NCBI RefSeq assembly: GCF_000826185.2
Contig: NZ_LN648875.1
Coordinates: forward strand, 440,103-504,102
Direction of reading: 5' to 3'
From: Microbacterium gorillae
GTDB taxonomy: Bacteria > Actinomycetota > Actinomycetes > Actinomycetales > Microbacteriaceae
DNA length: 64,000 nt
Under the pieces are notes generated by a model, which was not told where the DNA came from, did no database searches, and was given only the letters and a program-made list of their open reading frames with translations. The first letter of the stretch is position 1; each line of letters starts with the position of its first letter. Position numbers and translations under genes: made by a program. This document shows positions 36,729 to 45,368 of this stretch, in pieces.

Positions 36729-38102
36729 ATGACTTCCACAGCTGCAACGGCCGCTGCTCCCGTCAACTCGCGCGCCCGCGTGATCACGGCGAGCCTCATC
36801 GGCACCACCATCGAGTTCTACGACTTCTACGCGTACGCCACCGCCGCGGTGCTGGTGTTCCCGACCCTCTTCTTCCCGCAGGCGGATGCCACGACCGGAC
36901 TGCTGGCGAGCTTCGCCGTGTTCGGTGCGGCGATGGTCGCCCGCCCCATCGGCGCCGTCGTCTTCGGACATTTCGGTGACCGCTTCGGCCGCAAGGCGAC
37001 CCTCGTCGCCTCCCTGCTGACCATGGGTGTCGCGACCTTCCTGATCGGCTGCCTCCCGACGTACGCGTCCATCGGCTGGGTCGCCGCCCTGTTTCTGCTG
37101 ATCCTCCGCCTCGCGCAGGGCTTCGCGCTCGGCGGCGAGTGGTCCGGTGCCGCACTGGTCGCGACGGAGAACGCCCCCAAGGGCAAGCGCGCCTGGTACG
37201 GCACGTTCCCGCAGCTGGGCGCGCCGATCGGCTTCATCATCGCCAACGGCGTGTTCCTGTTCATCAACTTCGCCCTGCCGCACCCGGACGGCACGGCGCA
37301 GCGCTCCGAGGAGTTCCTCGCCTGGGGCTGGCGCGTGCCGTTCCTGTTCAGCGCCGTCATGGTCATCATCGGCCTCTGGGTGCGTCTGAAGCTCGTCGAG
37401 TCGAAGACGTTCGAGAAGGCCGAGAAGAGCGGGGCCATCAAGAAGTTCCCGCTCGGTCAGGTGTTCCGCCGGTACTGGAAGCAGCTGATCCTCGGCACCT
37501 TCATCATGCTGGCGACGTACGTGCTGTTCTACCTGATGACGACGTTCACCCTGTCCTACGGCACCGCCCCCGCAGACGCCAAGGTGCCCGGCCTGGGCTT
37601 CGGCTACACGGACTTCGTGCTCATGCAGATCATCGGCGTGATCTTCTTCGGTATCTTCACGCTGCTCTCCGGCCCCGTCGCCGACGCGATCGGCCGGCGA
37701 CGCCTGCTCATCTGGGTGACGGTGGGCATCATCGTGTTCGGCCTGCTGTTCTCCGTGTTCCTGCTGCCACACGCGGACCCGAAGTTCACCGGCGCTCTGG
37801 TGCAGGCCTTCCTGATCTTCGGCTTCATGCTGATGGGGTCGACCTTCGGACCGATGGGTGCCGTCCTGCCGGAGCTGTTCCCGACCAACGTCCGCTACAC
37901 CGGCTCGGCGATCTCCTACAACGTCTCATCGATCCTCGGTGCGGCCGTCGCCCCGTTCATCGCCGTCGCGCTGTGGTCCGCCGCCGGGGGCAACCCGTGG
38001 CTCGTCGGCATCTACCTGTCCGTGATGGGCGTGCTCACCCTCATCGCGCTGCTCCTGTCCAAGGAGACCAAGGACGTCGAATACGAGGACAACCTCGCCT
38101 GA
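36729..38102 (+). CDS. MFS transporter, metabolite:H+ symporter (MHS) type
   Basis: 457 aa, twelve membrane helices. The start region TIEFYDFYAYATAAVLVFPTLFFP and FGHFGDRFGRKATLVASL are signatures of the MHS subfamily (ShiA, KgtP, ProP relatives). LRLAQGFALGGEWSGAALVATENAP is the motif after helix 4. Substrates in this group are carboxylates and zwitterions; the one here is unknown. A paralogue of similar length is at 58464. A strong terminator follows. Confidence 0.88.
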   Translation: MTSTAATAAAPVNSRARVITASLIGTTIEFYDFYAYATAAVLVFPTLFFPQADATTGLLASFAVFGAAMVARPIGAVVFGHFGDRFGRKATLVASLLTMGVATFLIGCLPTYASIGWVAALFLLILRLAQGFALGGEWSGAALVATENAPKGKRAWYGTFPQLGAPIGFIIANGVFLFINFALPHPDGTAQRSEEFLAWGWRVPFLFSAVMVIIGLWVRLKLVESKTFEKAEKSGAIKKFPLGQVFRRYWKQLILGTFIMLATYVLFYLMTTFTLSYGTAPADAKVPGLGFGYTDFVLMQIIGVIFFGIFTLLSGPVADAIGRRRLLIWVTVGIIVFGLLFSVFLLPHADPKFTGALVQAFLIFGFMLMGSTFGPMGAVLPELFPTNVRYTGSAISYNVSSILGAAVAPFIAVALWSAAGGNPWLVGIYLSVMGVLTLIALLLSKETKDVEYEDNLA

Positions 38103-38110
38103 CGACGAAT

Positions 38111-38160
38111 GCACAATCGCCCGGGTCCCCAGGACCCGGGCGATTCTGCATTTCTTCGTT
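38111..38160. terminator. Hairpin with T-rich tail after the MHS transporter gene
   Basis: 14-bp perfect stem (38115-38128 with 38132-38145, AATCGCCCGGGTCC) and a three-base loop, with GCA/TGC pairing outside it and ATTTCTTCGTT downstream. It separates two convergent genes and may work both ways. Confidence 0.88.
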
Positions 38161-38172
38161 GGCTGACCGCGG

Positions 38173-38237
38173 CACAGTCCATCAGCGCGCCGCGGCGCAG
38201 TCCATCAACCGGCGGCGGCGCAGTCCATCAGCGCGCT
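38173..38237. repeat. 23-bp tandem repeat, about 2.8 copies, at the 3' end of the glycosyltransferase gene
   Basis: CAGTCCATCA recurs at 38175, 38198 and 38221 with a strict 23-bp period. The stop codon of the gene (38205-38207) lies in the middle copy. Because 23 is not a multiple of three, the duplication has set the present C terminus. Confidence 0.85.
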
Positions 38238-40229
38238 CGAGGGAGCATCCGTGACGGCGGTGCAGTTCGCCTCGACCCACGCATGGATCTCGCTGACCGG
38301 GTCCGTGGTGTCACCGGTGCCCGCGGCGTTCGTGGGTCCGAGGACCATGCTCGACGTCAGAACGTAGCGCAGCTCACCGCTGGAGACGAGCTTGATGAAC
38401 CCGGCCAGGGTCGGGATCGGGTCGCGGGCACTGAAGCCGCCGATCGGCAGCACCGACTCGCCGTTGCTGGCCAGGATGTACTCCGCCGCCGACTGCGCGC
38501 CGAATGCGGCGGCGATGTAGGTGGCGTGGCCGCGATGCTCCTCGAGCCAGACGGCTGTCCGCTGGGCGAGGCTGCCGACCTCCGGCACCCCGGTGCCGGT
38601 CACCCCCGGGGCCCCGGCGGCTCCCAGACCGGTGCCTCGCTGCGAGCCACCGGAACGGTTCGCCCCGCTGAAACCGCCGCGGGGGCCGCCGCCTCCGCCA
38701 CCGAACGCTCCGCCGTTGCCGGACCCGGGACCCGCCTTGCTGAAGCCGGCGGCGGTGCCCCCACCCGGAAATCCCGCACCCCCGGCGAAGGACGGGGTGG
38801 ATTGTCCGAGATCAAGCGAGCCGCCGGCGACGGGGTTCGTGGAATTCGGATGGAGCACCGTCACCGCCGACCACACCGTCGGGGTGAACAGGAGTGCGGC
38901 CATCGTGACGATGGCGGTCACCGCGCGGAGACCATGCGCGCGTTCGGTCAGCACCAGGGCGATGGCGCCGGCCGCGAGGACCGTCTGGATCAGGGCAGCC
39001 CACACGCTGTACGACCCGTAGTGCACACCGATCAGAACGGCCGTCAGGGCCCCGATGACCAGCATCACGACGATCGGCACGACGCGACGCGCCCGCAGCG
39101 CCCGGCCCACCGCGATACCGATCGCCGCGGCGATCGGTATCGCGAGCGACGCCGTGTAGAACTGGTGCATCCCCGCCACGACCGAGAACATCACGGCGTA
39201 GGTCGCGAACCACACGGTCACCAGCAGGGCGACCGTCCGCGGGACGCGAAGCACCCACAGCAGCACGATCGCGACGACGGCCACGGGGATGAGCCAGGCG
39301 ATCTGGCCGGCCAGGTCGTCGTTGAACAGTCGATTCACTCCGGGTCCCCCGGAGAACGGCGGCGTGAAGGAGCGATAGGCGGACGTGTCGGCGGTGGAGG
39401 AGCCGAAGCGGCCCAGCCCGTTGTAGCCGAACACCATCTCCCACGGCGAGTTCGTCAGGGTGCTGCCGATGTAGGGACGCGAACCCGCGGGCACGAGCGA
39501 GACGACCGCGATCCACCACAGGGAGGCGACGATGCTCACCGTGCCGGCGATCAGCAGATGCCGGATGCGGCGCCACCAGGACTGCTTCGTGAGCAGGTAC
39601 GCGGTCGCCAGCGCCGGCCACGCCGCCCACGCCTCCAGCATGTAGCACTGGAAAGCGGCACCGATGAACACCCCCGCGAGCGTCAGCCAGCCGAGACTTC
39701 GCGCCTGCAGCGCGCGCATCGACGCCCAGAGCGCCGCGGCGAGCGCGAGGACGAAGAACATCTCCGGCTGGTTCGATCGGGCCACGGCGACGAGAATCGG
39801 CGTGGTCGCGACGACCGCCCCGGCCAGGAGGGCGCCGGTGACACCCGCGACCCGGCGGACGGCCACCGCCGTCAGCCCGACCGCACCGACGGCGGCGAGA
39901 GCGTTCGGGATGATCACCGCCCAGGCGGAGTAGCCGAACACCTTCACGAACAGGGCCGGGATCCAGAACGAGCCCGGGATCTTGTCGAGCGTCACCGTGC
40001 CGGCGGGGTCCATCGACCCGAACAGGAAGTTCGACCACGACTCACTCATCGACATCGCGATGGACGCGTAGTACGCCGACGGACTGCCGGCCCAGACGTC
40101 CCAACCGGTCAGCACGGCAGCCCCGAGCATGAGGGCGATCATCCCCACGATCCAGGCGGTACGACGGGTCGGGGCCGGTCGTCGAACCCGAGCCCGGGAG
40201 CCGATGAACGGCAAGGCGAGTGTGGTCAC
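38205..40229 (-). CDS. Glycosyltransferase family 39-type membrane protein
   Basis: 674 aa, about twelve membrane helices. Early luminal loop with SIAMSMSESWSNFLFGSMDPAGTV, where the acidic DP/E residues resemble the ArnT/PMT catalytic loop, and LDKIPGSFWIPALFVKVFG. A Gly-rich low-complexity linker (about 490-550) precedes a C-terminal soluble domain of about 120 residues. Such actinobacterial proteins use polyprenyl-phosphate sugars to glycosylate proteins or lipids; the acceptor is not known. GTG at 40229 is chosen: TAGTCT lies seven bases before it. Confidence 0.85.
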   Translation of the reverse strand: MTTLALPFIGSRARVRRPAPTRRTAWIVGMIALMLGAAVLTGWDVWAGSPSAYYASIAMSMSESWSNFLFGSMDPAGTVTLDKIPGSFWIPALFVKVFGYSAWAVIIPNALAAVGAVGLTAVAVRRVAGVTGALLAGAVVATTPILVAVARSNQPEMFFVLALAAALWASMRALQARSLGWLTLAGVFIGAAFQCYMLEAWAAWPALATAYLLTKQSWWRRIRHLLIAGTVSIVASLWWIAVVSLVPAGSRPYIGSTLTNSPWEMVFGYNGLGRFGSSTADTSAYRSFTPPFSGGPGVNRLFNDDLAGQIAWLIPVAVVAIVLLWVLRVPRTVALLVTVWFATYAVMFSVVAGMHQFYTASLAIPIAAAIGIAVGRALRARRVVPIVVMLVIGALTAVLIGVHYGSYSVWAALIQTVLAAGAIALVLTERAHGLRAVTAIVTMAALLFTPTVWSAVTVLHPNSTNPVAGGSLDLGQSTPSFAGGAGFPGGGTAAGFSKAGPGSGNGGAFGGGGGGPRGGFSGANRSGGSQRGTGLGAAGAPGVTGTGVPEVGSLAQRTAVWLEEHRGHATYIAAAFGAQSAAEYILASNGESVLPIGGFSARDPIPTLAGFIKLVSSGELRYVLTSSMVLGPTNAAGTGDTTDPVSEIHAWVEANCTAVTDAPSSALMDCAAAG

Positions 40230-40236
40230 GCCGACG

Positions 40237-40242
40237 AGACTA
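40237..40242 (-). promoter_or_regulatory. -10 box TAGTCT, leaderless promoter of the glycosyltransferase gene
   Basis: Minus-strand hexamer, seven bases before the GTG at 40229. Confidence 0.5.
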
Positions 40243-40302
40243 GACCCGGGTCCGGCGCGCCTTTCTCGGCGTCGGCTATGGATCTGCCGTGGGTCCGCGA
40301 GC

Positions 40303-40354
40303 GTCAACATCGCTTGACTTTCGGATGCGGCGCCACGAGACTGTCAACGTCAAC
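40303..40354. promoter_or_regulatory. GTCAAC half-site cluster upstream of the 64-aa HTH gene
   Basis: GTCAAC at 40303-40308 faces TTGAC at 40314-40318 (inverted, six bases between), and GTCAACGTCAAC follows at 40343-40354, 23 bp before the ATG. The same half-site occurs in the triple operator of the paralogous gene at 46583, suggesting autoregulation. Confidence 0.5.
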
Positions 40355-40376
40355 AAATGATGACGATGGAGGCGGG

Positions 40377-40571
40377 ATGAGAATCGCGGCGGAAACCCCC
40401 GAGCGGCCAGAACCGATCTCGGCGCTGCGCGCTCTGCAGCGTGAGAAGGCGCGGCTCGCGGCAGAGGAGGAGACGCTCGTGCGGCGCGCTCGCGTGCAGG
40501 GCTTCTCCTGGCACACGATCGCCGACGCGCTCGGCGTCAGCAAGCAAGCGGCGCATCGCCGGTTCCGGTGA
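40377..40571 (+). CDS. Small HTH DNA-binding protein, 64 aa
   Basis: Acidic and coiled N-terminal half (ALRALQREKARLAAEEETLVR) followed by a helix-turn-helix: GFSWHTIADALGVSKQAAHRRF, with recognition helix SKQAAHRR. Start ATG at 40377 has GGAGGCGGG upstream. The 3' half matches the 81-aa protein at 46583 (GMSWSEIADALGVTRQAVHKKY), so the two are paralogues. It stands alone, divergent from the glycosyltransferase gene. It is too short for an effector domain, so it may respond through a partner or act as a simple autoregulated repressor. Confidence 0.75.
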   Translation: MRIAAETPERPEPISALRALQREKARLAAEEETLVRRARVQGFSWHTIADALGVSKQAAHRRFR

Positions 40572-40588
40572 TCGGGCCCGACTCAGAG

Positions 40589-40701
40589 CCCGGCAGAGCG
40601 ACCCCCTCCCGGCTCAGAGCAGGCTCGGATCCAGCTGCGATACCCCCTCGACCCCGGCAGAGGAACCCCATCCCGGCTCAGAGCAGGCTCGGATCCAGCT
40701 G
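40589..40701. repeat. 49-bp direct repeat duplicating the end of the LysM lipoprotein gene
   Basis: 40589-40637 and 40653-40701 agree in 46 of 49 positions (64-bp period). The second copy holds the last codons and stop of the gene (LDPSLL-stop); the first holds a copy of the same codons and stop, outside the gene. Confidence 0.85.
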
Positions 40702-41526
40702 TCGTCCGCGCTGCATGAGGTCCAGGTTGAGCAGCTGTCCGATCGCGAGGTCATCGCTTCCCGGCGTCGTGCGCGTGGGGTTGAGGTACTCCAGCTCGGA
40801 ACGCGCGATTCCGAACCGGGCGGCGATCTCCGGCATGCGGTCATCGGCCGCGACGACGTAGGTCGTCACCCGACCGTCGCCGTCCTTCCGGACCGCACCC
40901 ATCGCGCCCGGGCCCGGGCCCGAGTCCTTCAGCGCCGCAAGCCACCACCGCATCGGGGAGATGGACCATTTCAGCTCCCCGCGCGCGACGATGACGTTCT
41001 GACACTCCAAGCCCTGCTTCGATGAGACCGGGTTCTTCGGATCCGCGGCGATCGTCACGTCCACCTCGGACCAGTACGTCCAGTCGGTCGCCGCGTCCAG
41101 ATCGAACGCGATCACGCGCTGATCCTTCGCTCGCAGTTCGCTGAACACCTCACTGCCGCCGTCCGCGCACGGATCGTGTGGGCGCGGCCACGCCGACAGC
41201 AGCACGGAGGCCGACGAATGCGACGTCCGGAACCCCGTGATGGTCAGCGTCGCTTTGCCGCCCCCGAAACTCTCCACCGTGAACTCGCCCGTGGTCTTGC
41301 CGTCGCCCGAGGTCAGCGCACCGGTGGCCACGATGCCGGGGCCGGGCGGCTCGTTCTCCCGGACCACGCGCGGTCCGGGAGAGGTCGACGGTGAGGCGGT
41401 CACCGTGGGGGTCATCGATGGACTCGGCGCGGCGACGGTGGTGGCCGGATTCGGCTTGCACCCGGTGAGCGCCAGGGCCGCCACGACGAAAGCCACCGCA
41501 ATCAGGGGCGTCCGTCGACCGATCAT
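40678..41526 (-). CDS. LysM-domain lipoprotein
   Basis: 282 aa. Signal peptide with lipobox ALTGC (Cys23), a Ser/Thr/Pro tether, a beta-rich middle domain of unknown type, and a C-terminal LysM-like segment (about 222-275: TYVVAADDRMPEIAARFGI followed by LEYLNPTR and IGQLLNLD). It is probably anchored in the membrane and held to peptidoglycan. TACCGT stands six bases before the ATG, giving a leaderless start. The 3' end is duplicated downstream. Confidence 0.8.
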   Translation of the reverse strand: MIGRRTPLIAVAFVVAALALTGCKPNPATTVAAPSPSMTPTVTASPSTSPGPRVVRENEPPGPGIVATGALTSGDGKTTGEFTVESFGGGKATLTITGFRTSHSSASVLLSAWPRPHDPCADGGSEVFSELRAKDQRVIAFDLDAATDWTYWSEVDVTIAADPKNPVSSKQGLECQNVIVARGELKWSISPMRWWLAALKDSGPGPGAMGAVRKDGDGRVTTYVVAADDRMPEIAARFGIARSELEYLNPTRTTPGSDDLAIGQLLNLDLMQRGRQLDPSLL

Positions 41527-41532
41527 GGTTCG

Positions 41533-41538
41533 ACGGTA
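41533..41538 (-). promoter_or_regulatory. -10 box TACCGT, leaderless promoter of the LysM lipoprotein gene
   Basis: Minus-strand hexamer, six bases before the ATG at 41526. Confidence 0.5.
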
Positions 41539-41595
41539 AGGGACGGCGGACTCGCGCAGCGGCAGCGTCGCAGACGTGTCGCAGCGCTCACCGGG

Positions 41596-41690
41596 AATGA
41601 CAGGAGTTCGGGAAATGACATGGCGCGCGCCGCGACGACATCACGGCCGGAAATGACAGGAGTTCGGGAAATGACATGGCGCGCGCCGCG
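41596..41690. repeat. Exact 39-bp direct repeat with four GAAATGACA-like words
   Basis: 41596-41634 and 41652-41690 are identical, 56 bp apart. Each contains AATGACAGGAG and AAATGACATGG and ends in the self-complementary GGCGCGCGCC. It lies in the 248-bp spacer between the LysM gene promoter and the pckG terminator, outside any gene. Confidence 0.9.
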
Positions 41691-41727
41691 GCTCTCTCAG
41701 GGCCAAACGCGGCGCGCGCCTGTCGTG

Positions 41728-41772
41728 CGTGGTGGCGCGTCCTCACCGGAGCAAGGGGGACGCACCACCACG
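41728..41772 (-). terminator. Hairpin after pckG
   Basis: 15-bp stem with one mismatch (41728-41742 with 41758-41772; CGTGGTGG/CCACCACG) and a 15-base loop, two bases past the pckG stop codon. Confidence 0.75.
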
Positions 41773-41774
41773 GG

Positions 41775-43655
41775 TCATGATGCCGAGCTCGCCAGGCGAG
41801 TCCGGAGGGCGGACAGCTCGCTGGTCAGCGCCGTCGGAACTCGCCCGTCGAAGGTGTCGTAGAACGCCTCGGTCAGGTCTGCCTCCTGCGCCCAGGTGCT
41901 CGGGTCGACGTGGAACAGCTCCTCCAGGTCCTCCTGCGGCACCTCGATGCCGTCGAGGTTGAGGTCCTCCAGGTGCGGCAGGCGGCCGATCGGGCTGACG
42001 CGTGCACCGACCTCACCCTGCAGGCGGCGGACGATCCAGTCGATGACACGCGAGTTGTCACCGAAGCCCGGCCAGAGGAAGCGTCCGTCCGAACCGCGGC
42101 GGAACCAGTTGACCTGGAAGATGCGCGGCGCACGATCGAACCGCAGCCCGGCACCGACGCGCAACCAGTGCCCGAAGTAGTCGGCCATGTTGTAGCCGCA
42201 GAACGGCAGCATCGCGAACGGGTCGCGGCGCAGTTCGCCCACGGTTCCCTCGGCGGCGGCGGTGCGCTCGGACGAGATGTTCGAGCCGATGAAGACGCCG
42301 TGCGTCCAGTCCGTCGCCTCGACGACCAGCGGCACGTTCGTGGCGCGACGTCCGCCGAAGAGGATCGCGTCCAGCGGAACGGCGTCCTCCCAGTCCGGAG
42401 CGATCTGCGGGCACTGCGCTGCCGAGACGGTGAAGCGGGAGTTCGGGTGCGCGGCCGGGTGGTCCGCCTCCGGCGTCCAGTCGTTGCCCTGCCAGTCGGT
42501 CAGGTGCGCGGGCGCCTCGTCGGTCAACCCCTCCCACCACACGTCGCCCTCGGGCGTGAGCGCGACATTGGTGAACACCGTGTTGCCCCACAGCGTCTCG
42601 ACCGCGGTGACGTTGGTCGACTCGCCGGTGCCCGGCGCGACACCGAAGAAGCCGGCCTCGGGGTTGATGGCCCAGAGGCGACCGTCCTCGCCCGGACGGA
42701 TCCACGCGATGTCGTCACCCATGGTCTCCACGCGCCAGCCCGGAATGGTCGGGCGCAGCATGGCGAGGTTGGTCTTGCCGCACGCGGACGGGAACGCCGC
42801 GGCCAGGTGGTAGACCTTCTCGTTCGGGTCGATGACGCGAATCAGCAGCATGTGCTCGGCGAGCCAGCCCTCGTCCCGGCCGATCACCGAGGCGATGCGC
42901 AGAGCGAAGCACTTCTTGGCGAGGATCGCGTTTCCGCCGTATCCCGAACCGTACGACCACACCTCGAGCGACTCCGGGTAGTGGACGATGTACTTGTCGT
43001 CGTTGCACGGCCAGGCCTCATCCTCCTGGCCCGGCGCGAGCGGCGCGCCGACCGAGTGCACGGTGCGCACCCACGGCTGGCCCTCCGCGATCTCGCGCAG
43101 CACGGCGTCGCCGACGCGGGTCATGACCTCGATCGAGATCAGCGCGTACGCGGAGTCCGTGACCTGGACGCCGATCTTGCTCAGCGGGCCACCGACGGCG
43201 CCCATCGAGAACGGCAGGACGTACATCGTGCGCCCGCGCATCGAGCCGGCGAACAGGCCGGTCATCTTCTCGCGCATCTCGGCGGGGTCCGCCCAGTTGT
43301 TCGTGGGTCCGGCGTCGATCTCCCGCTCGGATGCGATGAAGGTGCGCCCCTCGGTGCGGGCGACGTCGCTCGGGTGGGAGCGGGCGAGGTACGAACCGGG
43401 ACGAAGCTCGGGGTTGAGCTTGATCAGGCGTCCCTCGTCGACCATCTGGTCCACGATCGCGTCGTGCTCGGCCTTCGAGCCGTCCACCCAGTGGACGCGG
43501 TCGGGCTGCGTCAGCGCCGCGATCTCATCCACCCAGGTGCGAAGCTCGTCCATGGCCTCCCCCGGATAGTCCGGCCGGGCCCCGAACGACCGGGCGGGCG
43601 AAAGAGGTGCCTCCGCGCGGTTGGGGTGGGCAGCGAACGATTCGGCGAGGGCCAT
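41775..43655 (-). CDS. pckG: Phosphoenolpyruvate carboxykinase (GTP)
   Basis: 626 aa. Converts oxaloacetate plus GTP to PEP, the entry step of gluconeogenesis. The P-loop-like kinase motif [13 protein letters not shown] (about 286-298) with the reactive Cys is the GTP-class signature; [22 protein letters not shown] and the nucleotide-binding FFxxNWF-type [18 protein letters not shown] are present. The ATG at 43655 has AGGAG upstream; a 52-codon extension would run into the divergent promoter. Divergent from a RamB/ScfR-type regulator. Confidence 0.96.
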   Translation of the reverse strand: MALAESFAAHPNRAEAPLSPARSFGARPDYPGEAMDELRTWVDEIAALTQPDRVHWVDGSKAEHDAIVDQMVDEGRLIKLNPELRPGSYLARSHPSDVARTEGRTFIASEREIDAGPTNNWADPAEMREKMTGLFAGSMRGRTMYVLPFSMGAVGGPLSKIGVQVTDSAYALISIEVMTRVGDAVLREIAEGQPWVRTVHSVGAPLAPGQEDEAWPCNDDKYIVHYPESLEVWSYGSGYGGNAILAKKCFALRIASVIGRDEGWLAEHMLLIRVIDPNEKVYHLAAAFPSACGKTNLAMLRPTIPGWRVETMGDDIAWIRPGEDGRLWAINPEAGFFGVAPGTGESTNVTAVETLWGNTVFTNVALTPEGDVWWEGLTDEAPAHLTDWQGNDWTPEADHPAAHPNSRFTVSAAQCPQIAPDWEDAVPLDAILFGGRRATNVPLVVEATDWTHGVFIGSNISSERTAAAEGTVGELRRDPFAMLPFCGYNMADYFGHWLRVGAGLRFDRAPRIFQVNWFRRGSDGRFLWPGFGDNSRVIDWIVRRLQGEVGARVSPIGRLPHLEDLNLDGIEVPQEDLEELFHVDPSTWAQEADLTEAFYDTFDGRVPTALTSELSALRTRLASSAS

Positions 43656-43734
43656 GTCATCTCCTTGATGTGCTCCGAGTGACCTTGTGCTCAAGTTTGC
43701 GCGTCCTTTCCTCACCCTTTCGGCCATCTGGGGT

Positions 43735-43763
43735 GGAAAGAACAGCGAATCTTTCCCTATGAT
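43735..43763. promoter_or_regulatory. Inverted repeat and -10 box in the pckG/RamB-type divergent spacer
   Basis: GGAAAGA (43735-43741) and TCTTTCC (43750-43756) form a 7-bp inverted repeat with eight bases between. TATGAT (43758-43763) follows directly and is seven bases before the ATG at 43771. The repeat covers the -35/-10 spacer, where a repressor would act. Confidence 0.5.
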
Positions 43764-43770
43764 CAAGGAC

Positions 43771-45207
43771 ATGGCCACCGGCATCGAACTCGCAACCCTC
43801 GGACACCGCATCCGTCACCATCGCCTCGACCGCGGTTTCACGCTGGACGAGCTCGGCGCGAAGGTCGGCGTCGCCGGCAGCCAGCTCAGCCTGATCGAGA
43901 ACGGCAAGCGGGAACCGAAGCTCTCGCTCCTGCAGGCGATCGCCCAGGCGACGGGCACGGACGTCACCGATCTCATCTCCGGTGAGCCGCCGAACCACCG
44001 GGCCGCTCTGGAGATCGAACTGGAGCGCGTGCAGACCTCGGCGGTGTTCCGCCAACTCGGCGTTCCCGCCGTCCGCGTCACCAAAGCGATGTCCGACGAG
44101 ACCATCGAGGCGATCCTCGGACTGCACCGCGAGCTGCAGCGGCGCGAGAGCGAGGCGATCGCGACGCCGGAGGAGGCGCGGCGCGCGAACACCGAGCTTC
44201 GCCTGAAGATGCGCGCGCTCGATAACTACCTGCCCGACATCGAGACCCTGGCCGAGCAGCAGCTCAAGGCGGCCGGACACACCTCCGGCGCGCTCTCGCA
44301 CCGGACCGTGAGCATCATGGCCGAGCAGTTGGGCTTCGAACTGATCTACGCGGGTGACCTCCCCCACTCCGCCCGCTCCGTGACCGATCTGGAGAACGGA
44401 CGCATCTACCTGCCGCCGGCGTCGATCCCCGGCGGCCATGGCCTGAGGTCCATGGCTCTGCAGGCGATGGCGCATCGACTGCTCGGCCACACGGTTCCGA
44501 CCGACTACGCGGACTTCCTCCAGCAGCGCCTGGAGATCAACTACTACGCCGCGTGCTGCCTCATCCCTCGAGGAGCCGGCGTCGCGTTCCTGCAGAACGC
44601 GAAGAAGGAGCGCAACCTCGCGGTCGAGGACTTCCGGGATGCGTTCGGTGTGACGCACGAGGCCGCCGGCATGCGGATGACCAACCTGATGACGACCCAC
44701 CTGGACACCCGTCTGCACTTCCTGCGTGTGGACGCGGACGGTGCCATCTCCCGCGTCTTCGAGAACGACGGGCTGCCCCTGCCTGAGGATGTCACGGGGT
44801 CCATCGAAGGGCAGCTGGCGTGCCGGAAGTTCTCCGCGCGCAAGGCGTTCGATCAGCAGAACCGCACCACCGAGCACTACCAGTACACCGACACTCCGGC
44901 GGGAACGTTCTGGTGCTCCACCCAGACCGGCGCCACCGACGCGGGCGAGTTCTCCATCACCGTCGGCGTGCCCTTCGATGACGCCCGCTGGTTCCGCGGT
45001 CGGGAGACGCAGAACCGCGCGACCTCGACCTGCCCGGAGGAGTCCTGCTGCCGTCGCGCCCCGTCGGATCTCACCACGAAGTGGAAGGGCAAGGCGTGGC
45101 CGAGCGCCCGCGTGCACACGCACATGTTCTCCCCGCTCCCCCGCGGCGCCTTCCCCGGTGTCGACGACGGCGAGGTCTACTCCTTCCTGGAGCGCCACGC
45201 CGGCTGA
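43771..45207 (+). CDS. RamB/ScfR-type XRE regulator with IrrE-like domain
   Basis: 478 aa. N-terminal XRE HTH ([37 protein letters not shown]), middle coiled region, IrrE/ImmA-like domain (about 215-290; [13 protein letters not shown]), and the C-terminal short-chain fatty acyl regulator domain with a Cys-rich patch [11 protein letters not shown]. These regulators control acetate, propionate and glyoxylate genes in corynebacteria and mycobacteria in response to acyl-CoA. Start at the ATG at 43771, leaderless; an upstream ATG at 43759 is inside the -10 box. Divergence from pckG suggests it controls gluconeogenic carbon use. Confidence 0.87.
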   Translation: MATGIELATLGHRIRHHRLDRGFTLDELGAKVGVAGSQLSLIENGKREPKLSLLQAIAQATGTDVTDLISGEPPNHRAALEIELERVQTSAVFRQLGVPAVRVTKAMSDETIEAILGLHRELQRRESEAIATPEEARRANTELRLKMRALDNYLPDIETLAEQQLKAAGHTSGALSHRTVSIMAEQLGFELIYAGDLPHSARSVTDLENGRIYLPPASIPGGHGLRSMALQAMAHRLLGHTVPTDYADFLQQRLEINYYAACCLIPRGAGVAFLQNAKKERNLAVEDFRDAFGVTHEAAGMRMTNLMTTHLDTRLHFLRVDADGAISRVFENDGLPLPEDVTGSIEGQLACRKFSARKAFDQQNRTTEHYQYTDTPAGTFWCSTQTGATDAGEFSITVGVPFDDARWFRGRETQNRATSTCPEESCCRRAPSDLTTKWKGKAWPSARVHTHMFSPLPRGAFPGVDDGEVYSFLERHAG

Positions 45208-45219
45208 CCCCCTCTCCCG

Positions 45220-45270
45220 GGTTCTGCAGGAGCCCCCGGTTCTGCAGGAGCCCCCGGGTTCCGCAGGAAG
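45220..45270. repeat. 18-bp tandem repeat, about 2.7 copies, after the RamB-type gene
   Basis: GGTTCTGCAGGAGCCCCC at 45220-45237 and 45238-45255, and a diverged third copy to 45270; a further TTGCGCAGGA follows at 45279. It begins 13 bp past the stop codon and is non-coding. Confidence 0.85.
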
Positions 45271-45368
45271 TTCATTAGTTGCGCAGGACGCTCTGGCCCG
45301 GAAACATCGGGCTCAGCAGTGATCCGTTCCTGCTCAATCGCGCCGATCCTGCACAACCGGAGTACCCG

